A stretch of DNA of 64,000 nucleotides, taken from Teratosphaeria epicoccoides (lineage: Eukaryota > Ascomycota > Dothideomycetes > Mycosphaerellales > Teratosphaeriaceae). Every line of letters begins with the position of its first letter. Within the stretch, counting starts at the first letter, position 1. The DNA lies in contig JADDMT010000067.1 of NCBI GenBank assembly GCA_021401465.1, forward strand, positions 62,001 through 126,000. The letters are read 5' to 3'. A program made the translations under genes and the position numbers. The notes under the pieces were generated by a model. The model saw only the letters and a list, made by a program, of their open reading frames with translations, searched no databases and had not been told where the DNA came from. Shown piece by piece: positions 52,318 through 62,608 of the stretch.

Positions 52318-55300
52318 CTAGGCACCATTGGTCTGCTGTATCGCACCTGTGCCAGCCGCAGCCAAATTCTGTTCTGCCTGGATCCGTTCTCGTTCCAGCT
52401 TATCTGCTTGCTCGATGACGCTCTTCAGGATCTGCTGCTCTTCTGCCTGCAGATTTCCGGTTAGCTGTCCGTACAATTGCGGTTGCTGTTGAGACATTGC
52501 TAAAATGAGGCGTCAGTGTTTGTGCCACGTCACCAGCTATATAGCAGAACTTACAATGCAATGCCTGCTTAAACAAACCGTACGGCTCGACATTGTCCAG
52601 TGGCGTCTCTAGCAGGCTCTCTTCCTCCAACTCGTCGTCATTATCTTCACCGACCGAGGTGTTAAACTTCGCTGCCTGTTGCGACAGAAAGTCGAGGTAA
52701 GCGGCGCTCTCGTCTCTGACATCCGTGGTTTCTGCCTCCCCCTCATTCTCCCAATCTTCTCCACCTTCCCAGTCTTCGTCCTCCTCTTCGTCATCATAGT
52801 CGCCTCCGAGACCGAAGTCCTCCTCTCGCTGTGCCTCTTCTCTATTCCTCATCGCTGCCGGCAAGGTCTGGAAGAGCCTCACGACTCCTTGCAGCAGGCG
52901 CGGCCAACCCTGCTGAACGCTTACTGGCACTTGGTCCTGACCAATGGTCAGAAGCTGGGCGATGGCGCCAATCGATAGCTTCTTGTCGTGTACACGAGTG
53001 AAGCTATCGATGCTGGAGAACCACAAGCTGAAAAACTTATTCGTCCAGCCATTCGCCTCGAGTACCTGAAGTGCCAGCAATGGGTTGTAGTAAATTGCGT
53101 TGATGACCATCTCCATCAGGTGTACTCGGTATGACTTCACCTTCAACTCGTCGTTCGACAACACATTCATGGCAAGGCCAACGAACTCAGGAATATATTC
53201 GTCCACGCCGCCCTTGAGGTTGAGCATCAACACTTCAGCAAGCTTGCATCCGCAGATCCTGTCCACGCCGCCAACCTTATCATCCTTAAAAATGGTACGG
53301 ACCATGTCAACGATGGCATCCAGCATTTTACGATTGGACACTAGTTCCTTCCACCCATAGTTGACGAAGTTCTCCAGAGCAGGCAGCATGTCTTCCAGAT
53401 AGAGCTCCGCGCCAGATTTGAACGTCTGGTAGATGAGCTCGAACGCCCTCCACATTGTGGGGCTGATAATTTTGGCAGCGAATGTGCAGCTGTCGATAAT
53501 TTCGAAGATTTCATTGTACAAGTCGTACAGCTTGTGCTCAAGCGTGATCTCGATGACAGGCATGAGAATGGTCTCGAGGACAGCCAGGACATCTGGTGTG
53601 CTTTCCAAAGTCAATATGAGTGTGCCGATGGTCTGCAAAACGCCCAAGGCGGTGATGCTCTTGTCATCCAGGAAGTCCCCATATTCATCGCCCTCTTTTG
53701 ACTTGTTCCGCTCGATGAGCTCGTTGACTATCCTCACATAGGTATCGCGCAGCTGTTCGCAAAGCGCGACTGCAAAAGGTGTCAGTTCAGCGGCGAAAAC
53801 CTCTACGAAGTCCTCCATGACATTGGCAAGTGCGTCCACATCGACCTCGTTGGCAAGCTTCAGAAGCTGTTGCATGATCTGCGGAATGTTCTGCTGCATC
53901 ATGGTCCTGATCGGGTCGTGTCTAATGAGTGGCTGCAGAGCAAGAGACGCTTCTACTCGCACAGGTAGACATTCGTCTGCCATGCTCTCCAGAATGTTGC
54001 GGTAAATAATGGTCAGGTTGTTGGGATCCTTGAAATCCAGGCTCTCAAACTTCTCAAGCGTGTCGCATGCGCGCGCACGGAGGAAGCCGTGCGGACTCCT
54101 GAATTCTGGGAAGACATGTCGCACGAAGAAATACTCTACAGAGTCAGCGATAGGGCTCTTCTTGCCCAGGATGACATGTGCCAGCGTCCCTATCATTCGA
54201 AGCGCGCCTTCTTTTGCTCTCGCATCCTTCTGGTCATCAGGCGCAGCCTCGTACGTCTCTACAATGCCGTTGATGAAGGTGAGAACCTCGAATGTCTGTT
54301 TCTTTCGCGCTTTCGTGAGAGTGACAAGGAAATTCGTGGCGGCGATATCGGGTGCAGACACTTCCTCGTAGAAGTTGAGCTTTCGGTGGAGGTACTCGGC
54401 AGGATCTTCATCGAATTGCTCCAGGTCCTCGTCCGTCTGGCACAACACTGGAAAGACGAGGTGCCGAATGAGGTTGCTCATGTGCGGCTTGAGCTTGTCC
54501 CACGTAGTCTTTGGCTTGACGCACTCATCCAAAAACGAAAGGGTGTGTGACAGCGCTGGCTTGCTCAGCCATCTCTGATGTTGCACCCACAAGTTGATCT
54601 CCACCAAGTAGCCCTCCATTATGATCGGCGCAAAGTTGGTGATGAAGTCTTTAGCCACCTCGGAATAGTCCTCGCCGTTGCCCTTCTGCAATGTTGAAGG
54701 GTTCCCGTAACGCACGAAGAGTCTGTTCAAGTTGACGTACGCCCACTTCTTGCACTTCCACCAGTGATTCAGCTCCCGCTCGTCCTTGTCCTCCGTCATC
54801 GAGTCCGCAGGCGGCTCCTTCGACACCACGCGCAGAAACAGAGTGCACCATTCCGCCATTGCGTGATGTGACCGCAAATGTGCAGGGAGCTCGAAGTATA
54901 TCGCGTGCTTATAGGCCTTCAGGACCGTTCTCAACATCTCTCCTGCCTCCAAGCTCGTCTCGTTCAGCAAGCTGTTGCCGATTGACAACAGCTGTGGGAA
55001 AGTGTCCGCTACTATTCGGTCGAAATCGCCTCGATTGTCGCCAAGCTTAAATCTAAAGGTTCGGCATATGGCCAGAAGACATTGCAAACCAGCAAAGACG
55101 GAGTTGATGTTTGGCGCATTCAGAAGCTCGATGGTTGTGGGAACGAACTCGGGCCACTGGTTGGGCCAGTCGCAATGCAGGATCTTCTGCAGAGCTACGA
55201 CGAGCTGTGCGCGTGTGTTCGGAGGTGAATTGGCGATGATGGGCACGATCCGCTCCCGGACGCGACGCTTCTCGTCATTTGTGATAGCAAGCTTCTGTTG

Positions 55301-55613
55301 TGAGAGCTCCGCGTCTTTATCCTCTGTTACTGTCCATTTTCTGCTGACCGCGTTCTTGAAGTATACAACAGCTGTCGACTAAAGTCAGTCGTTCCATCGC
55401 GTGCCTTCCATCTCGGGCAAGCATATGGGACAGCATACCAGACAGCCTCACAGGGTTATCCTGCTCCCGCTCCAACACATCCAACAGGCCGCCGAGGAAT
55501 CCAGACTCGGCGTATTCTGCCGCCTTTAGCTGTTGTTCCGCCGGGCCTCTGATGTTCGCATCTGCAGACAGCGAGTCGCGGATTGCGTGGGCCAGGGCGG
55601 CAGCGTGGTCCAT
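52318..55613 (-). CDS. NMD5: Importin beta-family nuclear import receptor Nmd5/Kap119 (importin-7/8 type)
   Basis: RanGTP-regulated karyopherin importing proteins such as transcription and stress factors in yeast. Three exons: 55613..55439, 55371..52555 and 52499..52318; introns of 67 and 55 nt; 1057 aa, normal for importin-7/8. The N-terminal importin-beta domain reads ANIRGPAEQQLKAAEYAESG, DNPVRLS|AVVYFKNAVSRKW across the first junction, then KILHCDWPNQWPEFVPTTIE. HEAT-repeat helices fill the middle. The acidic loop (DYDDEEEDEDWEGGEDWENE) near residue 900 is typical of this branch. The last exon gives SMSQQQPQLYGQLTGNLQAE and a coiled-coil tail ending in GAIQQTNGA. Identity as the Nmd5 rather than Sxm1 branch is by overall resemblance. 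Confidence 0.92.
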
Positions 55614-57349
55614 GATGTATTTAGCTCTTTGCCTTCTCACGTCTCCTGCCCAGAACAGCTGGATACCGATGCCGCCCTGCAATACGCTCGGTGAATATGT
55701 GCTGCTCCAGATACTATACTCTCGTTAGCACTGAATGAGCTGGTTTCGAGCTTGCGAGACGCGGCAGACACAGCAAGACGTGTCGCACGGTGGGTTGAAA
55801 GTCTGTGGTCCGCCAAGCAAGAGGAAGCTCTTGATTTCGTCCCTGCAACTTCCAACTTTCTTGCCGAACTAACTCCGAGTAGTTGTGAAAGTCGAAGCAG
55901 TCCTTGAGATCCTATCAAACAACGAAAACGTCATGGTCAATACTTTGATGGGCAGGGCGCAGAAGTTTGCGTGGTCGCAGGGATTCGTACATTCACAAGC
56001 AAGCGTTTCAGGTCCACCTGCAGGGAAACTGCAGCCCTGCCCGATCGGTACAACGCAGCAACTCGAAAAGCACACGATCACGTTTGCCGTGCAGGCAGCC
56101 GAGCACGTATGCAGACTTGGTACAATCTGCCAACGAACTATATTCCGAGATTAGTCATTGCAGAAATCAACAATTCAGTGGACATACGCGATAGCCCGAA
56201 GAGGCAGGCACGCAACTAGCTCGGCTCGGCATTTTATCAGACTGGATGTCGTTTTATGTGCAAGTCCATGCAGGAGCATCGTCTGTTGCAAAGTGAATGA
56301 CTCAACGGCAACGGTAGTGTCTACGCGGTGACTACTGCTGGCTTCCTCTCGAACACATGCTCCGATTGCATGTGTTCTGCGGCATCATATTGCCATTGCC
56401 GTTGCCTGTCGCTTCACCAGGGTATATGTCGTCCACGCCGTATTCAGTTTCAGCGTGAACAGTGGAGATGTCTTCAAAAGGCCGCATCACGACGCTGTTC
56501 AAAAGCCAATGACAGCGGCTTTTGGGAGAGGAGAGACCCCACATGAACGTCCTCAATCCTGGGCATGCGCGACCCCAGGTATCGGAAAGACGCATTGCCG
56601 AACTGCTGTGAATGGCTGTTTGATGGCATTCACTCGTCCACATTCGCTTTCGCTTGGATTACCTGGCAGAGCAATGGTCATAGCATGCTGCCATGGATGC
56701 TTCGGAGATGCGGGGAAGCTATCGATTTGTCTCAAAGACGTCCTGAGCAGGCACAGATGGTCGGCTTTGGTCAGATAGCGGAGTTCACGCCAAACTTCCG
56801 GACCAATTCGATCTCATGGGCCGGATCTCGCGGGCATACCTAGTGAATTGCAGCGGCACAGTCTTAGTCTTGCTCCGGCGCAAGGTTGTATTCACAAGAT
56901 CTCATCAGCACGTGTATGCTTGCCCCAGACGTTCGTCATTGTATTTGATCGGCAGCATGTCCTATCCATTCCGGCAACTTCTCGATAATCGCGCCGTGTT
57001 GGCACCGGCGAGATGTGCTGAGAAGAGTACTCCGTGCCCATGGCCGTGCCATCTCGCGCGCGTCTAGCACGACCTCGCGAACGTCGCACAGCCCAAAATA
57101 TGCAGGCGCCCTGACCTCATGCGCGTTGAGCAAAAGTCCTCTGCGACGTTCATCTGTTCTCCAATTCAGACTTGCTGGAGGCAGGGATTGACACGGCCCT
57201 TTTCAAACCGTCAGAAGCTTCACTGTGACTCACAGAGGTGAGGTCGAGCTTTGAAACGTTATTTAGATCTGTCTGGTTGTTTGATCGCCGGTAGTGCTAA
57301 GCAGCTCGTTTCAGATTCGCGTTTAAGCACAGACCGTCTTTACGCGCCT
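55614..57349. other. Gene-poor region upstream of NMD5
   Basis: No intact gene. Minus-strand pieces near 56800-57130 look protein-like but are cut by stops, in line with the decayed frame that follows. Confidence 0.4.
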
Positions 57350-57840
57350 CAAACCTCAACACTAATGGCTCTCACGGCTCGCTTTTGGGCGCTTACCCCA
57401 TACGCAAAGATCATTCGACCCGCTGCATGCTGTCTTGATGTTCCGCATATAGAATGCGGCGAGTGTTTCATCATACTATGCGCCAGCCTGCGCGGCTGCC
57501 GAAATAATGGCCCTCTGGCTCGCCTCGAGATGCAACCACTCACGAACCTCAACGGCGGCCAAAACTGCGGACATTGTAAGCAGAAGCAGGTTTTGCAGCA
57601 GTGTCAACGACGCGACCGTTTGCGCCTTCAAACTATACACGGCCGGTTCATCGGCCTCAATCTGGCTTAGGCTATCCAGACGCAATTCGCATACGAAAAT
57701 CGCATCTGCAGCCGTGTATTTTGGCCTTCATGGCCAGGACGCACCGCTCAGAGGGTCGTTTCAGATCATCATTGACGCTATGTCTCCGTGCTACCATTCT
57801 GTGGACACTTCATTCGCGCCGAATGGCATTACCAGACGCG
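57350..57840 (-). pseudogene. Decayed gene with four in-frame stops
   Basis: One minus-strand frame keeps clear protein character over about 490 nt: MPFGANEVSTEW, HGDIASMMI, NDPLSGASWP, then TAADAIFVCELRLDSLSQIE, a helix-like LLQNLLLLTMSAVLAAVEV, EASQRAIISAAAQAGA and YDETLAAFYMRNIKTACSGS. Stops with first bases at 57793 (TAG), 57763 (TGA), 57730 (TGA) and 57478 (TAG) all share this register. Each is one C-to-T step from Gln or Arg. The parent family is not recognised. The hydrophobic segment suggests a membrane protein. Confidence 0.5.
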
Positions 57841-58079
57841 CGTGTACAAAGCGTCGTCACTACCACGGTCAGGCTCTCTCTTCCATTCCTCAGGAACTAC
57901 CAACGACTCTCTTGCATTGCTTGAGCTTGTGACGAGATCCACGAGTCTCTTTAGTTGTCTTCTCTTTTGGTCGGCATACAGGCGTCCGGAGCTGGTCTCC
58001 TTTTCATTATTGCATTAGTGTCTAATAAAATAACTTCCTTGCACGCTCTAGCTCTCGTAGCTGGGCATCAACAGTAGCG
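57841..58079. other. Upstream region of the 58-kb gene
   Basis: 239 bp; TAATAAAATAA-like AT stretch near 58020. No other feature. Confidence 0.4.
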
Positions 58080-59846
58080 ATGGCATATCGACAGCTTACG
58101 CCGCCCACGACCGTGGACTATGACAGCTGTGCGCAATGCCCTGGTGGTAGCGCAAGCACTGTTGACTCCTGTTACCCTCAGGAATGGTCACCCCAGACTG
58201 CATTCACTTCGGCGACAACACCACCGAAGTCTCCATATGGAATCAAAGTCTGCGAGAGCGGGCCATTGCTCCTGCCAAAAGTCAGACTCCAGGACCAGCT
58301 CATGGAACCGAATTCGCATGCAGCACATCATAGTCACTCGCGAACGACATCGTTGCCCGCCAACCACGGTCCCATGCAGTTCGGCGGGCACCTTCCTCGA
58401 CACAGCCCTGATCGAAGGTCGACGAGCCCATCTAGCCAGCATGCCTACGCTTCACCTACTCCAGCTGTATCTCCATTCGACCATATGATCAACGATCAGG
58501 CAAGCTCGCGGCGGCCGTCCCTGTCTCACCACCGCGCCTACTCAAGCTCATCCTTGCGGTCTCATTCGCGTAAAACTTCGAACTCAAGTATCGATGCCAG
58601 TATGCTCTCGCGGTACGGCTATCCAACATATCGTCAAAAACCCGCACCACAGTCCATTGGCGCCATGATTTCAAGGTCTCGGACGCCCAGCGCTATGTGC
58701 CATCTTGCACCCATCGCCATGCCGGACGGACAAATTCGATCGTATCCACAGCGCCGTCGCACCGCAAGCCCACCGGCGAATCCGTCACGTCGGACAAACG
58801 AAATCGAGTTTGATCCAACACTGGACCTGAAGACAACTACGGCACTGGACTACTTGACTGCACCGAATCCGACTCCTTCTCTCACGCAGCGAACGGTGGA
58901 TGCCGTTCGTGGACAGAATCGTCATTTCTGGTTTGATATTCGTCAGGTCAGGCCGTGGTCAGACTTCAATGTCAATACCATCTCATCCGTCCCCCAGCTT
59001 CTTCAACTTCTCAATATGGACGTTGCTGTCGGGTATCTCCCAGCACCGACGAAAGTCAACACATGTCCAGAGACGCCGGCACAGCTTGCTGAGGCCTGTG
59101 CCAAACACCATGCGGTTAAAGTCAACGCGGCGCTCAAACTTACTCAGGGCGACGGACGGCACATGGCAATGCGTACACTACTCACAGCACCGGGTGCCCG
59201 ACAACAGCCAGAGTTCGTCTCAAACTATCAGTCTGACGCCGAGAAGACCATCTACGGCGACGGTCGTGGCCGCGTGGTGGGCGTGGTGAAGTGCTACGAT
59301 CAGTGGAACTCTGGCATGCGCAATGGCTCGCCAGCGCATCAAGTCAAGTACTTACAGAGCTTGGCCCATCTACACTACTTCATGCGCGAACACGGCACCC
59401 GCTACGGCTTCATCGTGACCGAGATCGAGCTCATCTGCGTCCGCGCCGGAGGTCCTTTTCATCACGACGAGGACCCCAACATTCCTGATAATGTCCCATT
59501 GTTTGGCTTTGTCGAGGTCGGCGCACCAATCCAGATCGCCGCTTCCGGCCGCAATGAAAATGGTGGTCTCAAGATGACCGCTGGCCTTGCGCTGTGGTGG
59601 CTCCACATGATTGCCAGCCGCGAGCATGGCGACGGCAGCTTTGCTGGACAGTATCATTGGCGTTTGGATATTGGCGGACCAGCAGCGAGGACGCGGCAGT
59701 ATCATCAGGCGAGGGATGACTGGATGCCCAAGCTGAATGGAAGTGAGAAGAGAGATGCCAAGAGGGTCCGAGGATGGTTCATGCCCGACGAGCCATTATG
59801 TGCGAAGAAGGAATGTGGACGAGGCAAAAAGAAGGTTCAAACGTGA
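58080..59846 (+). CDS. Conserved fungal protein of unknown function (often labelled sialidase-like without evidence)
   Basis: 588 aa, single exon, ATG at 58080. Residues 1-260 are Ser/Pro/His/Arg-rich and predicted disordered. The folded part begins near 270: LDYLTAPNPTPSLTQRTVDA, RGQNRHFWFDIRQVRPW, LLNMDVAVGYLPAPTKVN, KCYDQWNSGMRNGSPAHQVK, HYFMREHGTRYGFIVTEIEL, then LALWWLHMIASREHGDG, YHWRLDIGGPAARTRQYHQA and RDAKRVRGWFMPDEPLC. I recall this domain in many ascomycetes, where database names such as sialidase occur, but no Asp-box or sialidase motif is visible. The end is basic with Cys (CAKKECGRGKKK). Location may be nuclear; inferred only. Confidence 0.75.
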   Translation: MAYRQLTPPTTVDYDSCAQCPGGSASTVDSCYPQEWSPQTAFTSATTPPKSPYGIKVCESGPLLLPKVRLQDQLMEPNSHAAHHSHSRTTSLPANHGPMQFGGHLPRHSPDRRSTSPSSQHAYASPTPAVSPFDHMINDQASSRRPSLSHHRAYSSSSLRSHSRKTSNSSIDASMLSRYGYPTYRQKPAPQSIGAMISRSRTPSAMCHLAPIAMPDGQIRSYPQRRRTASPPANPSRRTNEIEFDPTLDLKTTTALDYLTAPNPTPSLTQRTVDAVRGQNRHFWFDIRQVRPWSDFNVNTISSVPQLLQLLNMDVAVGYLPAPTKVNTCPETPAQLAEACAKHHAVKVNAALKLTQGDGRHMAMRTLLTAPGARQQPEFVSNYQSDAEKTIYGDGRGRVVGVVKCYDQWNSGMRNGSPAHQVKYLQSLAHLHYFMREHGTRYGFIVTEIELICVRAGGPFHHDEDPNIPDNVPLFGFVEVGAPIQIAASGRNENGGLKMTAGLALWWLHMIASREHGDGSFAGQYHWRLDIGGPAARTRQYHQARDDWMPKLNGSEKRDAKRVRGWFMPDEPLCAKKECGRGKKKVQT

Positions 59847-60253
59847 TTTATTGTGGGGTACCGTTGGCAGCAGAGTGCTGGTCTGTGTGCAAGCAGGGGT
59901 GCAATGAAGATTACGAGTTCGTGAGGATTAGCATCAGTGATTTTAGCAAGGCGTTGGAGGCTGCGAAAATAGCATTTGTCGGCATTAGAGACCATACACT
60001 TTGCATAAGGACTCTCTGAAGTTGCGCATAGAGGGAATCTTCCGTCTGATTCTTCCTGTTACATGCTATTTGCGTTCATATCATTATAAGTGATTAGGCG
60101 CTAGTGGCGGGGTCGCCTTCGATTGTAGATTGTACTAATAGCACATCAAATAACTCCATGCTTGACTCCCTGACAGGGGCAGCAATCCGAGCAACTACAG
60201 ACATGTGTTAGCACCATCAGGTACAAGGAATCAGACACTCCTTGATTTCGAAA
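59847..60253. other. Intergenic region upstream of ERG2
   Basis: 407 bp. No coding support. Confidence 0.5.
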
Positions 60254-61071
60254 ATGGCGTTCTCCTGGTCCAACATCCTCCTCACTACCCTGCTTCTGCT
60301 CTCCGGTCTGAACTACCTCAATTACAAGAGTCCAAACAGGACATCTTCAACATGGAGAATAACAAGCTGTACAATCACCATGTTCACAGCAATCGGATAC
60401 GGTATAACTGTCCTAGATTCGTTGCTCGACCACTTCTACATATTCAATCCCACAGATATGCAGTCTTTGGTCTTGAGAGCCATTGAACACGGTGGCAACA
60501 ACACCAAAGCAAATGTCGAGTTCATCGTTGCAGAATTGAAAAAGGACGTCAAGATAGCTCCGTACCTCAACGCAGAGGAAGAATGGGTCTTTAACAATGC
60601 CGGCGGAGCGATGGGCGCCATGACAATCATCCATGCCAGTACGTCATCCCTCGAGCCACTTTCGATTGTCAATATATGAATACTGACCATCACTCCGCAG
60701 GCATAACAGAATACCTCATCATTTTTGGCACTGCCATCGGCACCGAAGGCCACACAGGCCGGCACACCGCGGACGACTACTTCCACATCCTCTCCGGCAT
60801 TCAGTACGCTTACAGTCCTTCCACAAACCCTTACGAGTACGAAGAGTATCCTCAGGGCTCTGTGCATCATTTGAGGCGAGGGGAGGTGAAGCAGTACTCA
60901 ATGCGGGAGAGTTGTTTTGCGTTGGAGTATGCGAGGGGGTGGATCCCGGGGATGTTCGGCTTTGGGTATGCGGACGCGTTTAGTAGTACGTTAGATTTCC
61001 CGACGATTTGGGCGACGACGAGGATTACGGCGAGGGAGATGGTGGGTAACTTGTTAGTTGGGAAGTTCTAG
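60254..61071 (+). CDS. ERG2: C-8 sterol isomerase Erg2 (sigma-1 receptor family)
   Basis: ER membrane enzyme that moves the sterol double bond from C8 to C7 in ergosterol synthesis. Exons 60254..60638 and 60701..61071, 62-nt intron (GTACGT donor, ACTGAC branch site); 251 aa. An N-terminal membrane segment (ILLTTLLLLSGLNYL) precedes LDHFYIFNPTDMQSLVLRAI. The catalytic core is clear: EEWVFNNAGGAMGAMTIIHA, SITEYLIIFGTAIGTEGHTG, RHTADDYFHILSG, PQGSVHHLRRGEVKQYSM and CFALEYARGWIPGM, ending with STLDFPTIWATTRITAREMV. The conserved acidic residues of the family (in EEYPQGS and EGHTG regions) are present. The frame is open slightly upstream but 60254 is the first ATG. Confidence 0.96.
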
Positions 61072-61444
61072 TAGGTGGTTTGGTGGCGGGGTGTGTTTGA
61101 GCTGTATTTGTGGAGGCAAGGAGATGTCTTTGATCTGCCGCTCGTGGCCCAAGCTATCGTAGCAGATTCAATCCAAATCAACGAGTGACCTGGCTGCGGT
61201 TTGTGTTGAAGCCAACGAGAGCACGGGATGAGCGAATTGTGGGAGTCCCGAGTACAATAGTATCGAACATGGGTATTGCAGTTTGAATGATCGTCGGAAA
61301 AGCTTTCAGCGTCATGCAGCCTTAGCCACGAGGCGGAACCTGACTCTGCAAACGCAATCTAAATGCTGCCGCGCCGGCCCTGGTATCCCTTCACAGCATC
61401 ATCCGACCATAGCGAATAGTGCATCAACCCTCGAAGCAATTAGT
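61072..61444. other. Convergent 3' region
   Basis: 373 bp between the ERG2 and RPL13 stops. No gene. Confidence 0.6.
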
Positions 61445-62279
61445 CTATTTTTTCGAAGCCTCGGCCTCCTCAGCCTTAGCCTTAGCTCTTTTCGCCCTCT
61501 TGCCAACAAGACGGGCCTCGGAGCGTGCCTCACGGAGCCTCCTGAAAGCAGCCTCCTCAGATGGAAAGTCAGACACCTTGCCCTCTTCAACGACAAGCTT
61601 GTTCTCGATCGGGAAAGCCTTGTTGCTGTGACGGATAACGCCCTCCTTGGCAGCCTTGACCTCTTCGGGGGAGGAGTCGCCCTTCTTGTGCTCACCGCTC
61701 TTGCGCGGGAAGAGGACGAGACGGGCCTTGTAGGCCTTCAGGCGCTCGACGTTGGCCTTCAGGGACTCCTCCGACAGGTTTTGACGGCGAGGGTCGACGC
61801 TGATGCCGATGGTGGGTGCAAGCTTGCGGGGAATACCGGCCTCCTGAAAGAAGCATGTCCGTTAGTGACACATTCTTATATCAATATTGCAGGTATGGCG
61901 CACCTTCAGCTCGGCGAGCGAGAAACCGCGACCAGCGCGCACGCGACGGTTGTACTTGACCGTTGGGCAGCGGACGACCGGCCTCAGTCTGTCGACCGGG
62001 CGTGGCGCGACCTTGGCGATCTTCTCTGCACGCGCATTTCTGCGGCTCTTCTTCTTGCCGGCCTACGCATTGGTTCGATGGTCAGATTTGCTGCTGCACT
62101 ACAGGCGCCACTGCTCTCATGGGATTGAGAGGGGAATTACCTGGTCGAAGTGCACGCGGACACGGCGCTGCCAGTCCTTGCGGAAGTCTGTCACAAAGTC
62201 AGCATTCACACCAGTCAATGAATGTTTATTGCTTGGTCGTACGATTGTGCTGAATCTGCTGATTGTGCTTGATCGTCAT
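61445..62279 (-). CDS. RPL13: 60S ribosomal protein L13 (eL13)
   Basis: Large-subunit ribosomal protein. Four exons on the minus strand: 62279..62243, 62187..62141, 62062..61904 and 61843..61445, with introns of 55, 78 and 60 nt; 213 aa. Spliced N-terminus reads MTIKHNQQIQHNHFRKDWQR and then RVRVHFDQAGKKKSRRNARA, followed by PRPVDRLRPVVRCPTVKYNR, RAGRGFSLAELKEAGIPRKL and TIGISVDPRRQNLSEESLKA. The C-terminus is Lys/Ala/Glu-rich (RAKRAKAKAEEAEASKK). The clustering of three introns in the 5' half is usual for fungal ribosomal protein genes. Divergent from POL1. Confidence 0.97.
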
Positions 62280-62449
62280 CTTGGCAGTTGTCTTGAACGA
62301 TCAATGACCTCTTGTCTTATCTGGACCGTACCTGATCGTGTGCTGAACTCGAAAATTGACGATTGAGATTTCTCGCTAGACCGAGTGCGAGAACCGAAGT
62401 CTTGGCGTCAGCGTAGAGTTTCGGAGCGGATCAAGACGAGACCGGCCAG

Positions 62450-62455
62450 ACGCGT
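62450..62455 (+). promoter_or_regulatory. MluI cell-cycle box (ACGCGT), distal
   Basis: Exact ACGCGT, 154 bp upstream of the POL1 ATG. In yeasts MBF binds this motif at DNA-replication genes including POL1. Confidence 0.6.
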
Positions 62456-62470
62456 TGTCGTCGCGCTGCG

Positions 62471-62476
62471 ACGCGT
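62471..62476 (+). promoter_or_regulatory. MluI cell-cycle box (ACGCGT), proximal
   Basis: Second exact ACGCGT, 21 bp (two helical turns) from the first, so both face the same side of the DNA. Confidence 0.6.
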
Positions 62477-62608
62477 TGCTTGTCTTCACTTTGCCAGCCA
62501 GATTGTCCATGTGCGCTCCATTTTCCCAGTCAGGCGCACCATTTCGTCTCTCCAACATGACCTTTGGAAAACGATCAGCATTTTGACTTCGTTGTCTCAT
62601 CCACGAAT

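Larger units (their letters stand above)
62280..62608. promoter_or_regulatory. Divergent promoter of RPL13 and POL1
   Basis: 329 bp between start codons. Two ACGCGT boxes lie on the POL1 side. A nine-codon upstream ORF begins at 62557 and ends at 62586, before the POL1 ATG at 62609. Confidence 0.7.
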
